DNA from: Sediminibacterium sp.
Lineage (GTDB): Bacteria > Bacteroidota > Bacteroidia > Chitinophagales > Chitinophagaceae
Direction of reading: 5' to 3'
Assembly: GCA_007280515.1 (NCBI GenBank)
Contig: QYPL01000016.1
Location: 1 to 41,673, forward strand
DNA: 41,673 bases
Shown here: positions 1-7,881 of the stretch, piece by piece
Layout: each line of letters starts with the position of its first letter
Numbering within the stretch: position 1 is the first letter of the stretch
Position numbers and translations under genes: made by a program
The notes under the pieces: generated by a model
Database searches by the model: none
The model's input: only the letters and a program-made list of their open reading frames with translations
What the model was told of the DNA's origin: nothing

Positions 1-1
1 G

Positions 2-523
2 GTTTTATATTTAGATATTTGGAAAGAATTTATTCGTAATCCCGCCATGTACGTGGGTTTACGTGTAGTGCCTATTTTATTAATAGCCAATATATTTTTA
101 GGCGTTTATTATAATTTAAATATTTGGTATAAGCTTAGCAATAAAACCATGGCAGGTGCTTGGATTACCTTACTAGGCGCCGTTATTACCATTACGATTA
201 ACTTTATTGCCATTCCTTATTTTAGCTATATGGCCAGTGCCTGGGCTACTTTAGTTTGCTATGGCACTATGATGTATGTTAGTTATAAATGGGGGCAAAA
301 AGTATACCCTATTCCTTATGCCACTAAAAAACTAATTGCCTATTTTGTAATTACCTTATTACTCTATGGTATTTATTTGTTAGTAGAATGGGTCACAAAA
401 AATAATAGTGCACGACTTGGTATAGCAAGTTTTGAATTACTTGCCTTTATTTTATTTGTAGCCAGCATAGAAAAGAAAGAATTAAAATTATTATTACAAA
501 AAAAGACAGAAGCAATAGTGTAA
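2..523 (+). CDS. Polysaccharide flippase-like membrane protein, C-terminal part
   Basis: The reading frame is open from the window edge, so the N-terminus and start codon are missing. The visible ~174 residues are almost entirely hydrophobic, with about five membrane segments separated by short loops and a short lysine-rich cytoplasmic tail. The order and composition resemble the C-terminal half of MATE/Wzx-type oligosaccharide flippases, which move lipid-linked sugars across the inner membrane for surface polysaccharide assembly. I see no catalytic motif, as expected for a transporter. The family call rests on topology and on the aromatic and small-residue pattern, so another multi-pass transporter remains possible. 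Confidence 0.6.
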   Translation, partial: VLYLDIWKEFIRNPAMYVGLRVVPILLIANIFLGVYYNLNIWYKLSNKTMAGAWITLLGAVITITINFIAIPYFSYMASAWATLVCYGTMMYVSYKWGQKVYPIPYATKKLIAYFVITLLLYGIYLLVEWVTKNNSARLGIASFELLAFILFVASIEKKELKLLLQKKTEAIV

Positions 524-556
524 AATAAGAGGGTAAAGTTCTATAACTAAATATCG

Positions 557-630
557 AACTAACCAACTAACCAACCAATCAACCAACCATCCAACTAACT
601 AACCAACTAATTAACTAATTAACTAATTAA
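557..630. repeat. Tetranucleotide microsatellite (CTAA/CCAA/TTAA units)
   Basis: About 74 bp of four-base units, starting as mixed CTAA and CCAA and drifting into pure CTAA/TTAA. It fills most of the 124-bp spacer between the flippase stop and the msrC start, ending some 17 bp before the ATG. Such tracts can change length by replication slippage. Confidence 0.85.
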
Positions 631-647
631 ATAAAATACTTGCTTTT

Positions 648-1118
648 ATGGCCGAAGATTTAACCATTACCAAAGGAGATAAAAAAGCGCAGTACGAATC
701 GCTTATTCCACAAATTGAAGCTTTGTTAAGAGGCGAAAATAATTTAATTGCGAACCTTGGTAATATTGCTGCTGCCTTAAAAGAACAATTCAATTGGTTA
801 TGGGTGGGTTTTTATTGGATACAGGAAGACGAATTAGTACTTGGCCCTTTTCAAGGACCCGTTGCTTGTACAAGAATAAAAAAAGGTAGAGGCGTTTGTG
901 GCAGTAGTTGGGAGAAAGAAGCTAGTATTATTGTGGCCGATGTTGAAAAATTTCCTGGCCATATTGCCTGTAGTAGTAGTTCAAAGTCAGAGATTGTATT
1001 ACCCGTTTTCAAAGAGGGTAAAATAGTGGGTGTTTTAGATGTAGATAGCAGCGAATTAGCATATTTTGATACAGTCGACCAAGTTTATTTAGAGAAGATT
1101 CTGGCACTGATTCCATAG
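648..1118 (+). CDS. msrC: Free methionine-(R)-sulfoxide reductase (GAF domain)
   Basis: A 156-residue single-domain GAF protein of the fRMsr (YebR/MsrC) family, which reduces free L-methionine-R-sulfoxide in the cytoplasm as part of oxidative damage repair. The diagnostic three cysteines are Cys74, Cys84 and Cys108. Their spacing of 10 and 24 matches that of the E. coli enzyme, with the last as the catalytic position. The W-V-G-F-Y motif near residue 52 and V-L-D-V-D-S near 130 are family hallmarks. Length is typical. It stands alone between a flippase gene and a tRNA, behind a microsatellite. A 12-bp tandem repeat runs through its stop codon. Confidence 0.88.
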   Translation: MAEDLTITKGDKKAQYESLIPQIEALLRGENNLIANLGNIAAALKEQFNWLWVGFYWIQEDELVLGPFQGPVACTRIKKGRGVCGSSWEKEASIIVADVEKFPGHIACSSSSKSEIVLPVFKEGKIVGVLDVDSSELAYFDTVDQVYLEKILALIP

Positions 1119-1142
1119 ATGATTCCATAGATGATTCCATAG
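1109..1142. repeat. 12-bp tandem repeat over the msrC stop codon
   Basis: Two perfect copies of GATTCCATAGAT (1109-1120 and 1121-1132) are followed by a third partial copy of 10 bp. The msrC stop TAG (1116-1118) lies in the first unit, so changes in copy number would leave the protein end unaltered. Confidence 0.85.
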
Positions 1143-1180
1143 GCTTCCCAAAAATTGAAGATTCATAATAAAAAATAAAT

Positions 1181-1188
1181 TAAGTTTG
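1181..1188 (+). promoter_or_regulatory. Predicted -7 box for tRNA-Leu
   Basis: TAAGTTTG matches the Bacteroidota -7 consensus TAnnTTTG and ends 10 bp before the mature tRNA 5' end. A TTG at 1155-1157 is a weak candidate for the -33 element, slightly further away than usual. Confidence 0.55.
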
Positions 1189-1198
1189 CACCCCCTAA

Positions 1199-1283
1199 GC
1201 GGATGTGGCGAAATTGGCAGACGCACTAGACTTAGGATCTAGCGCCGTGAGGCGTGTGGGTTCGACCCCCTCCATCCGCACCA
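1199..1283 (+). tRNA. tRNA-Leu (anticodon UAG)
   Basis: An 85-nt class II tRNA. The acceptor stem GCGGATG (1199-1205) pairs fully with CATCCGC (1273-1279), the discriminator is A1280, and the CCA end is encoded (1281-1283). The anticodon stem CTAGA/TCTAG frames the loop CTTAGGA with anticodon TAG at 1233-1235, so it reads CUN leucine codons. A long variable arm (GCC-GTGA-GGC) fits Leu. The T-loop TTCGACC is standard, but the T-stem carries a U-U mismatch at 1257/1271. A terminator follows at once. Confidence 0.96.
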
Positions 1284-1287
1284 AAAC

Positions 1288-1323
1288 AAAAAAGCCCTTC
1301 GAGTATTTCGGGGGGCTTTTTTT
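1288..1323 (+). terminator. Rho-independent terminator after tRNA-Leu
   Basis: An A-rich stretch ending in AAGCCC pairs with GGGCTT after a 13-nt loop that contains a further short stem. A run of T residues completes the signal. It lies 4 bp downstream of the tRNA CCA end. Confidence 0.85.
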
Positions 1324-1355
1324 ATATAAATGGCTGTTTTATAGGCGCAAAAACT

Positions 1356-1363
1356 TACCTTTG
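1356..1363 (+). promoter_or_regulatory. Predicted -7 box for the tig-clp operon
   Basis: TACCTTTG matches TAnnTTTG exactly. It lies 40 bp upstream of the tig ATG and just after the tRNA terminator, where a new promoter is needed. I see no clear -33 TTTG. Confidence 0.55.
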
Positions 1364-1403
1364 CCCCCCTTAAACCTTAGAATTTAATAGAAAAATAATA
1401 TAT

Positions 1404-2765
1404 ATGGCAAGTATAAAAAGAGAGAACATTGGCCTTTTAAATGACAAACTTACGGTGACCCTCACCAAAGAGGACTACTACCCTAGTTTTGAAACAAGTT
1501 TAAAAAAGCATGCTAAAACAGCCAATATCCCTGGCTTTAGAAAAGGCATGGTGCCGGCTGGCTTAATTAAAAAAATGTACGGACAGTCTGTTTTTTCTGA
1601 CGAAGTACTTAAAAAAGTAGAAGCAGAATTGAATCATTATATTAGCAATGAAAAATTAGAAATTTTTGCGCAACCACTTCCAATGGATTCACAAATGCTT
1701 CCTTTAGATGTGAATGCTCCTTCAAATTATGAATTTGCTTTTGAAGTAGGTTTGAAACCTGCTTTTTCATTAAATGTAAAAGACATTAAAGTAAAACGTT
1801 ACAAAGTAAAAGTAACAGATGAAATGATTCAAAATGAAGTAGAAAGAATTCAAACGCGTAATGGTAAAATGACCGACCCTGAAATGGTAGAGTCTGATGA
1901 AAACGTAATCAACATCAGTTTTACTGAAACCGATAAAGACGGTAACGAAGTAGAAATGGGTATATCAAAAGATAATTCTTTACTTATTAAATATTTTGCA
2001 GAAAAAGTAAGAAAGGAATTTATGGGTAAGAAAAAGGATGACAAGGTGGTGATCCAATTGAGCAAAGCCTTTGAGGACAAGGAATTAGAGATTATTATAG
2101 GTGATTTAGGTATTTCAAAAACGGATGCCGATAAATATTTTAAAATACTCATAACTAAAGTGGGATTAGTAGAAAAAGCAGCATTAGATGAAACATTATT
2201 CTTAGCCACCTACCCTAATGATGCCATAAAAACAGAAGAAGAATTTAGAGCGGCTATCAAAAAAGATATTGAAGGATATTATGAGCAACAAGCCAAGAAT
2301 CAAATTCATGATCAAATTTATCATCATTTAATTGATGCTACAAAAATGGAATTCCCGGTGGTCTTCTTAAAACGTTGGTTACAAAAAGGTGGAGAGAAAC
2401 AAAGAACAGAAGAAGAAACAGAAAAAGAATATCCAGTATTCCAAGACCAATTAAAATGGACTTTAATTAATAGCCAATTAACGCTAGATCATAAAATTGA
2501 AGTAGTAGCAGAAGATTTAAAAAACTTCGCTAAGCAACAATTGATGAGTTATATGGGACCACAAATGGGCGCCTTAGGGGACAACGATAAATGGTTGGAA
2601 GACTATGCAGTGAGAATGATGCAGGACAGAAAATTTGTAGAAGATAGTTATCAAAGAATAAGTACCGATAAATTATTCACTGCCATCGAGTCTGAAGTAG
2701 AAGCTAAGGATGAAGCCATAGAAGCGGAGAAATTCGCCGATATGCTGAATAATCATAAGCACTAG
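1404..2765 (+). CDS. tig: Trigger factor, ribosome-bound chaperone
   Basis: A 453-residue trigger factor, the chaperone that meets nascent chains at the ribosome exit. The ribosome-docking signature GFRKGMVP lies at residues 44-51 in the N-terminal domain. A diverged central region occupies the place of the peptidyl-prolyl isomerase domain, and a long, charged helical C-terminal region follows. Length is usual for Bacteroidota, whose trigger factors have weakly conserved isomerase domains. It is followed by clpP, clpP and clpX, the classic tig-clpP-clpX order linking folding and degradation of new proteins. The start is chosen because a promoter box lies 40 bp upstream and the N-terminal family motif sits at its normal distance. 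Confidence 0.95.
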   Translation: MASIKRENIGLLNDKLTVTLTKEDYYPSFETSLKKHAKTANIPGFRKGMVPAGLIKKMYGQSVFSDEVLKKVEAELNHYISNEKLEIFAQPLPMDSQMLPLDVNAPSNYEFAFEVGLKPAFSLNVKDIKVKRYKVKVTDEMIQNEVERIQTRNGKMTDPEMVESDENVINISFTETDKDGNEVEMGISKDNSLLIKYFAEKVRKEFMGKKKDDKVVIQLSKAFEDKELEIIIGDLGISKTDADKYFKILITKVGLVEKAALDETLFLATYPNDAIKTEEEFRAAIKKDIEGYYEQQAKNQIHDQIYHHLIDATKMEFPVVFLKRWLQKGGEKQRTEEETEKEYPVFQDQLKWTLINSQLTLDHKIEVVAEDLKNFAKQQLMSYMGPQMGALGDNDKWLEDYAVRMMQDRKFVEDSYQRISTDKLFTAIESEVEAKDEAIEAEKFADMLNNHKH

Positions 2766-2902
2766 TCTGGGAATAATTATCTAGTTTATTGATTGTCAAT
2801 ACAATTTGGCTCCAATGGAAGCATTTAGGGACAAAGTTTGGCACCCTTTTTGTACTTCCTTTGGTTACAAGGATTTACCTTTACAAACAGAAAATAGCAA
2901 TT

Positions 2903-3589
2903 ATGAATTTAGGACAAGAATTTGAGCAGTATGCCATCAAGCATAAGGGTATCAGTAGCAATACTTTACACCAGTATAAAAAAAGTGTAACCAACCTTAC
3001 CCCTTATATTATTGAAGAGCGCCCTATGAATGTGGCCAGTATGGATGTATTTAGTAGATTAATGATGGACCGTATTATATTTTTAGGCGAGGGCATCAAC
3101 GATTATGTGGCCAATATTGTAACCGCTCAATTACTTTTTTTAGAAAGTACCGATCGTACCAAGGATATTCAAATGTATATCAATAGCCCAGGCGGAAGCG
3201 TTTATGCAGGCCTAGGTATTTATGATACCATGCAATTTATTAGCCCCGATGTAGCCACAATATGTACAGGCATGGCAGCAAGTATGGGTGCTATTTTATT
3301 ATGCGCAGGGGTTGAAGGTAAAAGAACAGCTTTGAAACATAGTAGAATTATGTTACACCAACCTAGCGGTGCCATTGGAGGACAAGCTTCTGATATTGAA
3401 ATTACAGCTAGAGAAATAAAGAAATTGAAATTAGAATTGTATGAAGTCATTGCACATCATACGCATAAGGATATGGAAACAGTGGCCAAGGATTGCGATC
3501 GTGATTTTTGGATGACTGCTGCAGAAGGAAAAGAATATGGATTGGTAGATGAAGTCTTATTAACCAACCCAAGAAAATTAAAAAAATAA
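2903..3589 (+). CDS. clpP: ATP-dependent Clp protease proteolytic subunit, copy 1
   Basis: A ClpP serine protease subunit that forms the degradation barrel capped by ClpX. From the ATG at 2903 it is 228 residues. The catalytic triad is intact: Ser127 in GMAASMG, His152 in MLHQPSG and Asp201 in DRDFW, with the same spacings (25 and 49) as E. coli ClpP. The frame is open upstream to a TTG at 2789, but that stretch does not look like ClpP, so the ATG is preferred. About 35 residues precede the usual axial-loop region, some of which may be a propeptide. A second, distinct clpP follows 22 bp downstream. Confidence 0.93.
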   Translation: MNLGQEFEQYAIKHKGISSNTLHQYKKSVTNLTPYIIEERPMNVASMDVFSRLMMDRIIFLGEGINDYVANIVTAQLLFLESTDRTKDIQMYINSPGGSVYAGLGIYDTMQFISPDVATICTGMAASMGAILLCAGVEGKRTALKHSRIMLHQPSGAIGGQASDIEITAREIKKLKLELYEVIAHHTHKDMETVAKDCDRDFWMTAAEGKEYGLVDEVLLTNPRKLKK

Positions 3590-3611
3590 AATTACTGTTC
3601 AAATACATTTT

Positions 3612-4235
3612 ATGATAGTCAACAAACGATATTTAATGGAGGAAGAAGAAGAGCCTAAAGAAGATAAAAAAGAAGAGGCAGCACCTAGTTTTTTAAATAA
3701 GAAAATGGAGAATCTTTTTTTTGAAAAAAGAGCTATTTATTTATGGGGTCCTGTAGATGATAAGTCTGCAAAGGATATCGTCAACAAACTTATTTTACTA
3801 GAAGCCGATAAGCCAGGAGCTGAAATTAAATTTTATATCAATAGCCCAGGTGGCGTAGTAACAAGTGGTATGGTCATGTATGATACCATTAAATTAATCA
3901 AAAGCCCCGTGCATACTATTTGTATGGGACTAGCCGCTAGTATGGGTTCTATTTTATTGAGTGCGGGTGAAAAAGGAAAGCGAACTATATTCCCGCATGG
4001 TGAAGTCATGATACATCAACCAAGTATTGGTGGATATTTTCAAGCCAATAGTACCGATATTGAAATTCACGCTGAACAAATTCGTAAAACAAAAGAATTA
4101 GGTGCTAAAATATTAGCAGATAATTGTGGTAAAACAGTGGCTCAAATTATGAGCGATTTTGATAGAGATTATTGGATGGATGCTAAAGAGGCCATGGCTT
4201 ATGGTATCGTAGATAAAATCGCCAAACAACTCTAA
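3612..4235 (+). CDS. ATP-dependent Clp protease proteolytic subunit, copy 2 (divergent)
   Basis: A second ClpP paralogue of 207 residues with a complete triad: Ser110 in GLAASMG, His135 in MIHQPSIGG and Asp186 in DRDYW. It carries a two-residue insertion after the His motif relative to copy 1. The N-terminal ~30 residues are strongly acidic and lysine-rich (a run of five Glu from residue 10). They replace the normal axial-loop sequence, and the fold resumes at about residue 32. Tandem clpP genes between tig and clpX suggest a mixed barrel or a regulatory ring, as in other organisms with two ClpPs. That is inference; the family assignment is firm. Confidence 0.9.
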   Translation: MIVNKRYLMEEEEEPKEDKKEEAAPSFLNKKMENLFFEKRAIYLWGPVDDKSAKDIVNKLILLEADKPGAEIKFYINSPGGVVTSGMVMYDTIKLIKSPVHTICMGLAASMGSILLSAGEKGKRTIFPHGEVMIHQPSIGGYFQANSTDIEIHAEQIRKTKELGAKILADNCGKTVAQIMSDFDRDYWMDAKEAMAYGIVDKIAKQL

Positions 4236-4238
4236 AAT

Positions 4239-5480
4239 ATGAAAATGGCAAAATCTCCCGCTATACATTGTTCATTTTGTGGCCGCAACCGCGACGAAGT
4301 AAAAATTCTGATCGCTGGTCAAGACGGACATATTTGTGAAAACTGTATAGAAAATGCGCATGAAATTATTGTCAAAGAGTTCCACCAGAAAAAAGCAGAA
4401 GGCAAGGCAGGTACCCTAAAAGTACAAAAGCCAATGGCCATCAAAGCTTTTATGGACCAGTACATTATTGGCCAAGATGAAGCAAAGAAAATATTGTGTG
4501 TAGCCGTATATAATCACTTTAAACGTATCAATTTACCTACTACTACCAAAAATGAAGTAGAGATTGAAAAAAGTAATGTGATTATGATTGGCGAAACGGG
4601 CACAGGTAAAACCTTATTAGCTAAAACCATTGCTAAATTATTAAATGTGCCTTTTGCTATTGTAGACGCTACAGTGTTTACAGAAGCAGGTTATGTAGGT
4701 GAAGATGTGGAGAGCATGTTAACGCGCTTATTACAAAACTGCGATTATGATGTAGAAGCTGCAGAAAGAGGTATTGTATACATAGATGAAATAGATAAAA
4801 TTGCACGCAAAGGAGACAACGCCTCTATCACCAGAGATGTAAGTGGAGAAGGTGTTCAACAAGGTTTATTAAAAATGTTAGAAGGTACCGATGTACTAGT
4901 TCCACCTCAAGGGGGACGTAAACACCCTGAACAAAAAATGATCAAGGTAGATACTAAGAATATATTATTTATTTGTGGTGGCGCTTTTGATGGTATTGAT
5001 AAAATTATTGCTAGAAGAATTAATACCAACGCCATTGGATTTAGTGTCAATAAAGAAGAACAAGAATTACAAAGAAAGAATTTACTTCGTTTTGTGAATG
5101 CACAGGATATTAAATCTTTTGGATTAATTCCCGAGCTATTAGGAAGACTGCCTATTATTACGCATTTAGAACCTTTAGACGCTATTACTTTAAGAAGCAT
5201 TTTAACAGAGCCTAAAAATGCCTTAATCAAACAATACACTCAACTTTTCGCTATTGAGAAAATAAAATTAAGCATTGATAATGAAGTCTATGATTTTGTT
5301 GTGGAGAAGGCCATGGAATATAAATTAGGCGCAAGAGGTTTAAGAAGTATTTGCGAAAGCTTATTTACCCAAGCTATGTTTGAAATGCCAGGTACCTCCA
5401 CTACTGAATTTAATGTAACTATTGACTATGCTAAAAAAATGTTTAATAAAAGCAAGTTAAGCAGTTTAAAAGTAGCTTAA
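4239..5480 (+). CDS. clpX: ATP-dependent protease ATPase subunit ClpX
   Basis: A 413-residue AAA+ unfoldase that feeds substrates to ClpP. The N-terminal zinc-binding domain has Cys11, Cys14, Cys33 and Cys36. Walker A is GETGTGKT (118-125), with Glu where Pro is usual. Walker B (YIDEID), the GYVG pore loop and the IGF loop that docks into ClpP pockets are all present. It begins 3 bp after the second clpP stop, so the two are surely co-transcribed. A second ATG two codons in is an equally possible start. Length is normal. Confidence 0.96.
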   Translation: MKMAKSPAIHCSFCGRNRDEVKILIAGQDGHICENCIENAHEIIVKEFHQKKAEGKAGTLKVQKPMAIKAFMDQYIIGQDEAKKILCVAVYNHFKRINLPTTTKNEVEIEKSNVIMIGETGTGKTLLAKTIAKLLNVPFAIVDATVFTEAGYVGEDVESMLTRLLQNCDYDVEAAERGIVYIDEIDKIARKGDNASITRDVSGEGVQQGLLKMLEGTDVLVPPQGGRKHPEQKMIKVDTKNILFICGGAFDGIDKIIARRINTNAIGFSVNKEEQELQRKNLLRFVNAQDIKSFGLIPELLGRLPIITHLEPLDAITLRSILTEPKNALIKQYTQLFAIEKIKLSIDNEVYDFVVEKAMEYKLGARGLRSICESLFTQAMFEMPGTSTTEFNVTIDYAKKMFNKSKLSSLKVA

Positions 5481-5544
5481 CTTTAAAAATAGCTTACTTC
5501 CAAGATTTTAAATTTTATACATAACACCCATAAATATAATTATC

Positions 5545-5694
5545 ATGCAAGAACTAATTGATCGTCTAGTAAAAGAAGCCAACGTAACTCCAGAACAAGC
5601 CAAGAAATCTATTGAAACTATTGCCGCTTTTGTGAAAGAAAAATTTCCTATGTTAGGTGGTGCTGTGAATCAAATATTCAAAGCAGCGAAGTAA
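5545..5694 (+). CDS. Small conserved-looking helical protein, 49 aa
   Basis: A 49-residue frame, ATG to TAA, 64 bp after clpX on the same strand. The product is MQELIDRLVKEANVTPEQAK, then a second amphipathic helix and the turn F-P-M-L-G-G before a short C-terminal helix. It has no cysteine, signal peptide or membrane segment. The clean helix-turn-helix periodicity, good codon use and matching strand argue that it is real. I cannot name a family. It may be an accessory of the clp cluster or an independent small cytoplasmic protein. Confidence 0.65.
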   Translation: MQELIDRLVKEANVTPEQAKKSIETIAAFVKEKFPMLGGAVNQIFKAAK

Positions 5695-5714
5695 CTATTT
5701 CAAGTGATTGGTTT

Positions 5715-6593
5715 TTATTCACTTATTTGAATACTTTTTTGAAGCATCACAGCCTGCTGCGCAGTCAAATCAAATAAAATGACCAGTTCTTTCCAACCAA
5801 TATGGCCCCCGTTCTCTTTTCTAATGCGTAGAATTTTTATAATTTCCCTGTCTTGAAATAAGCCAAGTGCCTTCCAATTTTCAAAGGACATGCTACTAGC
5901 ATTAGGTTTACTATTATTCATTTTCCCCAATTTTAAGTGGGGTTTTAACAAATAAAAATTGGATTCCTCTAACCCATATACTTTTTTTAGTTGATTCAGT
6001 CTTGTAAAGCCCCCTAAATAATTTCTATACCTAATAATATTTTGAATAATAGTTGGATTCAATTTTGTGCTCGCTGCCCATTGCTTCTCATCAGCAAGAT
6101 TGATATCAATGCTCCATTCATTTGAGTTATTATTTGATTTATCATTCACTAGCCTAGTCCTATTATCTATTCTATTATATTCATTGAGAAATGTTTTTTG
6201 ATAAGTAGTATTTCTATCTATATTTTTTTCAAAATTTTTTATGGCTACATAAGGAATTAATTGCGCTACTAATTCTTTTTTAAGCCCATAGAGCTTCTCT
6301 ATATCCTCTTTATGATAAAATCTACCTCCTTTATTTCTATAACGCAGCAAGGTAGTTACTTGTCTACTAGGAATGCCTAGACGAAGGGCTGTTATGCTGT
6401 CTATGGTATTGGGGTCGAAATAAAATAAGGGCATTGATTGATTCAATCGAATAGCCGTCTGTTTTCTAGGAAATAATATACCCATAAGCATAGTGCTAAG
6501 TAAAATGAGGCCCAATACCATGATACCCCTTTGCTCTTTTTTGGAAAATATAAAATAGGACTTCCAACCGCTTTGCATAAACAAGTTTTGCAC
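5715..6593 (-). CDS. Membrane-anchored helix-hairpin-helix protein (ComEA-like)
   Basis: A 292-residue protein with a short cytoplasmic N-terminus, one membrane segment at about residues 23-41, and at least two helix-hairpin-helix modules. Each module carries the pattern xxRYRxxxGGFxxxxxLxxVYGL, once near residues 80-105 and once near 185-215. A third, weaker copy lies near the C-terminus (IRKENGGHIGWKEL). HhH domains bind DNA non-specifically through the backbone. ComEA-type anchored versions act in DNA uptake, and this Bacteroidota form is often annotated only as HhH domain protein. It converges with the clp cluster 20 bp away. Confidence 0.78.
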   Translation of the reverse strand: MQNLFMQSGWKSYFIFSKKEQRGIMVLGLILLSTMLMGILFPRKQTAIRLNQSMPLFYFDPNTIDSITALRLGIPSRQVTTLLRYRNKGGRFYHKEDIEKLYGLKKELVAQLIPYVAIKNFEKNIDRNTTYQKTFLNEYNRIDNRTRLVNDKSNNNSNEWSIDINLADEKQWAASTKLNPTIIQNIIRYRNYLGGFTRLNQLKKVYGLEESNFYLLKPHLKLGKMNNSKPNASSMSFENWKALGLFQDREIIKILRIRKENGGHIGWKELVILFDLTAQQAVMLQKSIQISE

Positions 6594-6692
6594 TAGTTAA
6601 CCAATATTAAAATGCAAATGCAGCGTATAAATACTTGATTTTGAAAAAGAAAAAAACTTAAATAAGATAATATAAAGTATGCCGACTCCAAC

Positions 6693-7457
6693 TTAGATCG
6701 AGAACTGCATTCCATCATAGGCAAGATGAATACCCTTTGGCAGACTAGCTTCCACTTCATCATGAAGGCCTATTTGATGACTAAAATGAGTGAAATACAC
6801 CTTGGGTATATGCAAGCTAGACACCAATGCTAAAGCCTGTTCTAAATTATAATGCGTGGGATGTGTTTGTTTTCTTAAGGCGTTTAAAATTAATACCTTC
6901 GAGCCTTTAATTTTTTCCATTTCTGTCTCCGGTATAAAATTAGCATCGGTGATATAGGTAAAATCGCCTATTCTAAAACCTAGCACGGGCATTTCTCTGT
7001 GCATGACTTGAATAGGTGTAAATGAAATGTCACCAATGGTGAAAGGGTCCTTATCAATAGTATGTAAAATCATTTCAGGTAAGCCTGCATCTTTATCTTT
7101 TTCAAATGCGTAGTAGAAATCTCTTTTAATAGCCACTTGTGTTAATGCATTAGCATAAACAGCCATGGATTTATGAGAAAAATAATTAAAGGGTCTGATA
7201 TCATCCAATCCTGCATAATGGTCACGGTGAGGATGGGTAAATACCACTGCATCAATATTCGTTGTATTGGTTCTAAGCATTTGATACCTGAAATCAGGGG
7301 TAGTGTCTATTACAACAGTCGTAGTAGCTGAACTTATTTTAATGCTAGTTCTTAATCTTTTATTTTTAGGGCTATCGGAAGTACATACTTCACAATTGCA
7401 TCCAATTAAGGGGACGCCTGTACTTGTTCCTGATCCTAAAATAGTAATATCGAGCAA
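6693..7457 (-). CDS. MBL-fold metallo-hydrolase (PhnP/YycJ-like)
   Basis: A 254-residue metallo-beta-lactamase-fold hydrolase. The two-metal motif HPHRDH spans residues 75-80, and the late motif T-H-F-S-H-Q lies near the C-terminus. An N-terminal C-N-C-E-V-C cluster (Cys20, 22, 25) matches the structural zinc site of PhnP-type phosphodiesterases. The G-S-G-T-S-T-G-V-P start is typical of this branch. The natural substrate is not evident. There are no phosphonate genes nearby, so a PhnP role in C-P lyase metabolism is unlikely, and a general cyclic phosphodiester or nucleotide hydrolase is more plausible. It sits 10 bp after the small gene upstream, in one operon. Confidence 0.82.
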   Translation of the reverse strand: MLDITILGSGTSTGVPLIGCNCEVCTSDSPKNKRLRTSIKISSATTTVVIDTTPDFRYQMLRTNTTNIDAVVFTHPHRDHYAGLDDIRPFNYFSHKSMAVYANALTQVAIKRDFYYAFEKDKDAGLPEMILHTIDKDPFTIGDISFTPIQVMHREMPVLGFRIGDFTYITDANFIPETEMEKIKGSKVLILNALRKQTHPTHYNLEQALALVSSLHIPKVYFTHFSHQIGLHDEVEASLPKGIHLAYDGMQFSI

Positions 7458-7467
7458 ACTAAATAAT

Positions 7468-7761
7468 TTATGCCGCTGTTTCTTCTTTGTTAGCTTCTGT
7501 TAATGATAGCTTTTTTACTTCAGTGTAAAGCTTTTGGGATTCATGCGTTATTTTATCAAATTGAATATCCAAAACAGGTATTAACTCTAATAATGTATTA
7601 ATTCTTGCCTCTAGATTCAAGAATTTATTTAAGACCACAATTCTTCTAGCTTCTAATAAGCACCAGCCACTTTGAAAATTGCCACGCTCATAACGTACCA
7701 CAAATTCTGATTCGCCTAAAATGTCCTCTAATTTGTCTAAAGTTGTTTGGGTCAATTTCAT
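7468..7761 (-). CDS. Conserved hypothetical protein, 97 aa
   Basis: A 97-residue soluble protein with no signal peptide. An N-terminal alpha/beta segment contains a YERGNFQSGWC-type motif and an aliphatic VVLNKFLNLEARI stretch, followed by a long charged C-terminal helix. I recall similar small proteins across Bacteroidota, but no function. It is the first gene of a minus-strand operon with the MBL hydrolase 10 bp downstream, and a clear promoter box (7797-7804) lies 35 bp upstream. The conserved-looking core and operon position make it a real gene. Confidence 0.75.
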   Translation of the reverse strand: MKLTQTTLDKLEDILGESEFVVRYERGNFQSGWCLLEARRIVVLNKFLNLEARINTLLELIPVLDIQFDKITHESQKLYTEVKKLSLTEANKEETAA

Positions 7762-7796
7762 AGTAAGTATTGATTTATAGGATAATACGTTGCAAA

Positions 7797-7804
7797 CAAA
7801 GGTA
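7797..7804 (-). promoter_or_regulatory. Predicted -7 box for the 97-aa gene/MBL operon
   Basis: On the minus strand this reads TACCTTTG, an exact TAnnTTTG match, 35 bp upstream of the ATG at 7761. It is one half of a divergent pair with the box at 7858. Confidence 0.5.
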
Positions 7805-7857
7805 GTTTTTTGTAGAATTACTGTTTTAAATAAGCACTAGGAGTTATTCACATTTCG

Positions 7858-7865
7858 TACCTTTG
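7858..7865 (+). promoter_or_regulatory. Predicted -7 box for the HD-lpx operon
   Basis: TACCTTTG, an exact TAnnTTTG match, lies 16 bp upstream of the HD gene ATG. It probably starts the transcript that runs through lpxD, lpxC/fabZ, lpxA and the ABC gene. Confidence 0.55.
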
Positions 7866-7881
7866 TGGACACAATTTAACT

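Noticed and set aside
1205..1387. A 60-residue reading frame beginning M-A-K-L-A-D-A-L
   Set aside because: It lies across tRNA-Leu and its terminator; this is a well-known spurious translation of tRNA-Leu sequence.
2789..2902. An N-terminal extension of the first clpP from a TTG
   Set aside because: The extra 38 residues have no ClpP similarity and the ATG at 2903 gives a normal family start.
5698..5731. A bidirectional terminator between the 49-aa gene and the HhH gene
   Set aside because: AAGTGA and TCACTT arms exist, but the stem is only 6 bp with an 11-nt loop and lies partly inside the HhH coding end, so it is too weak to call.
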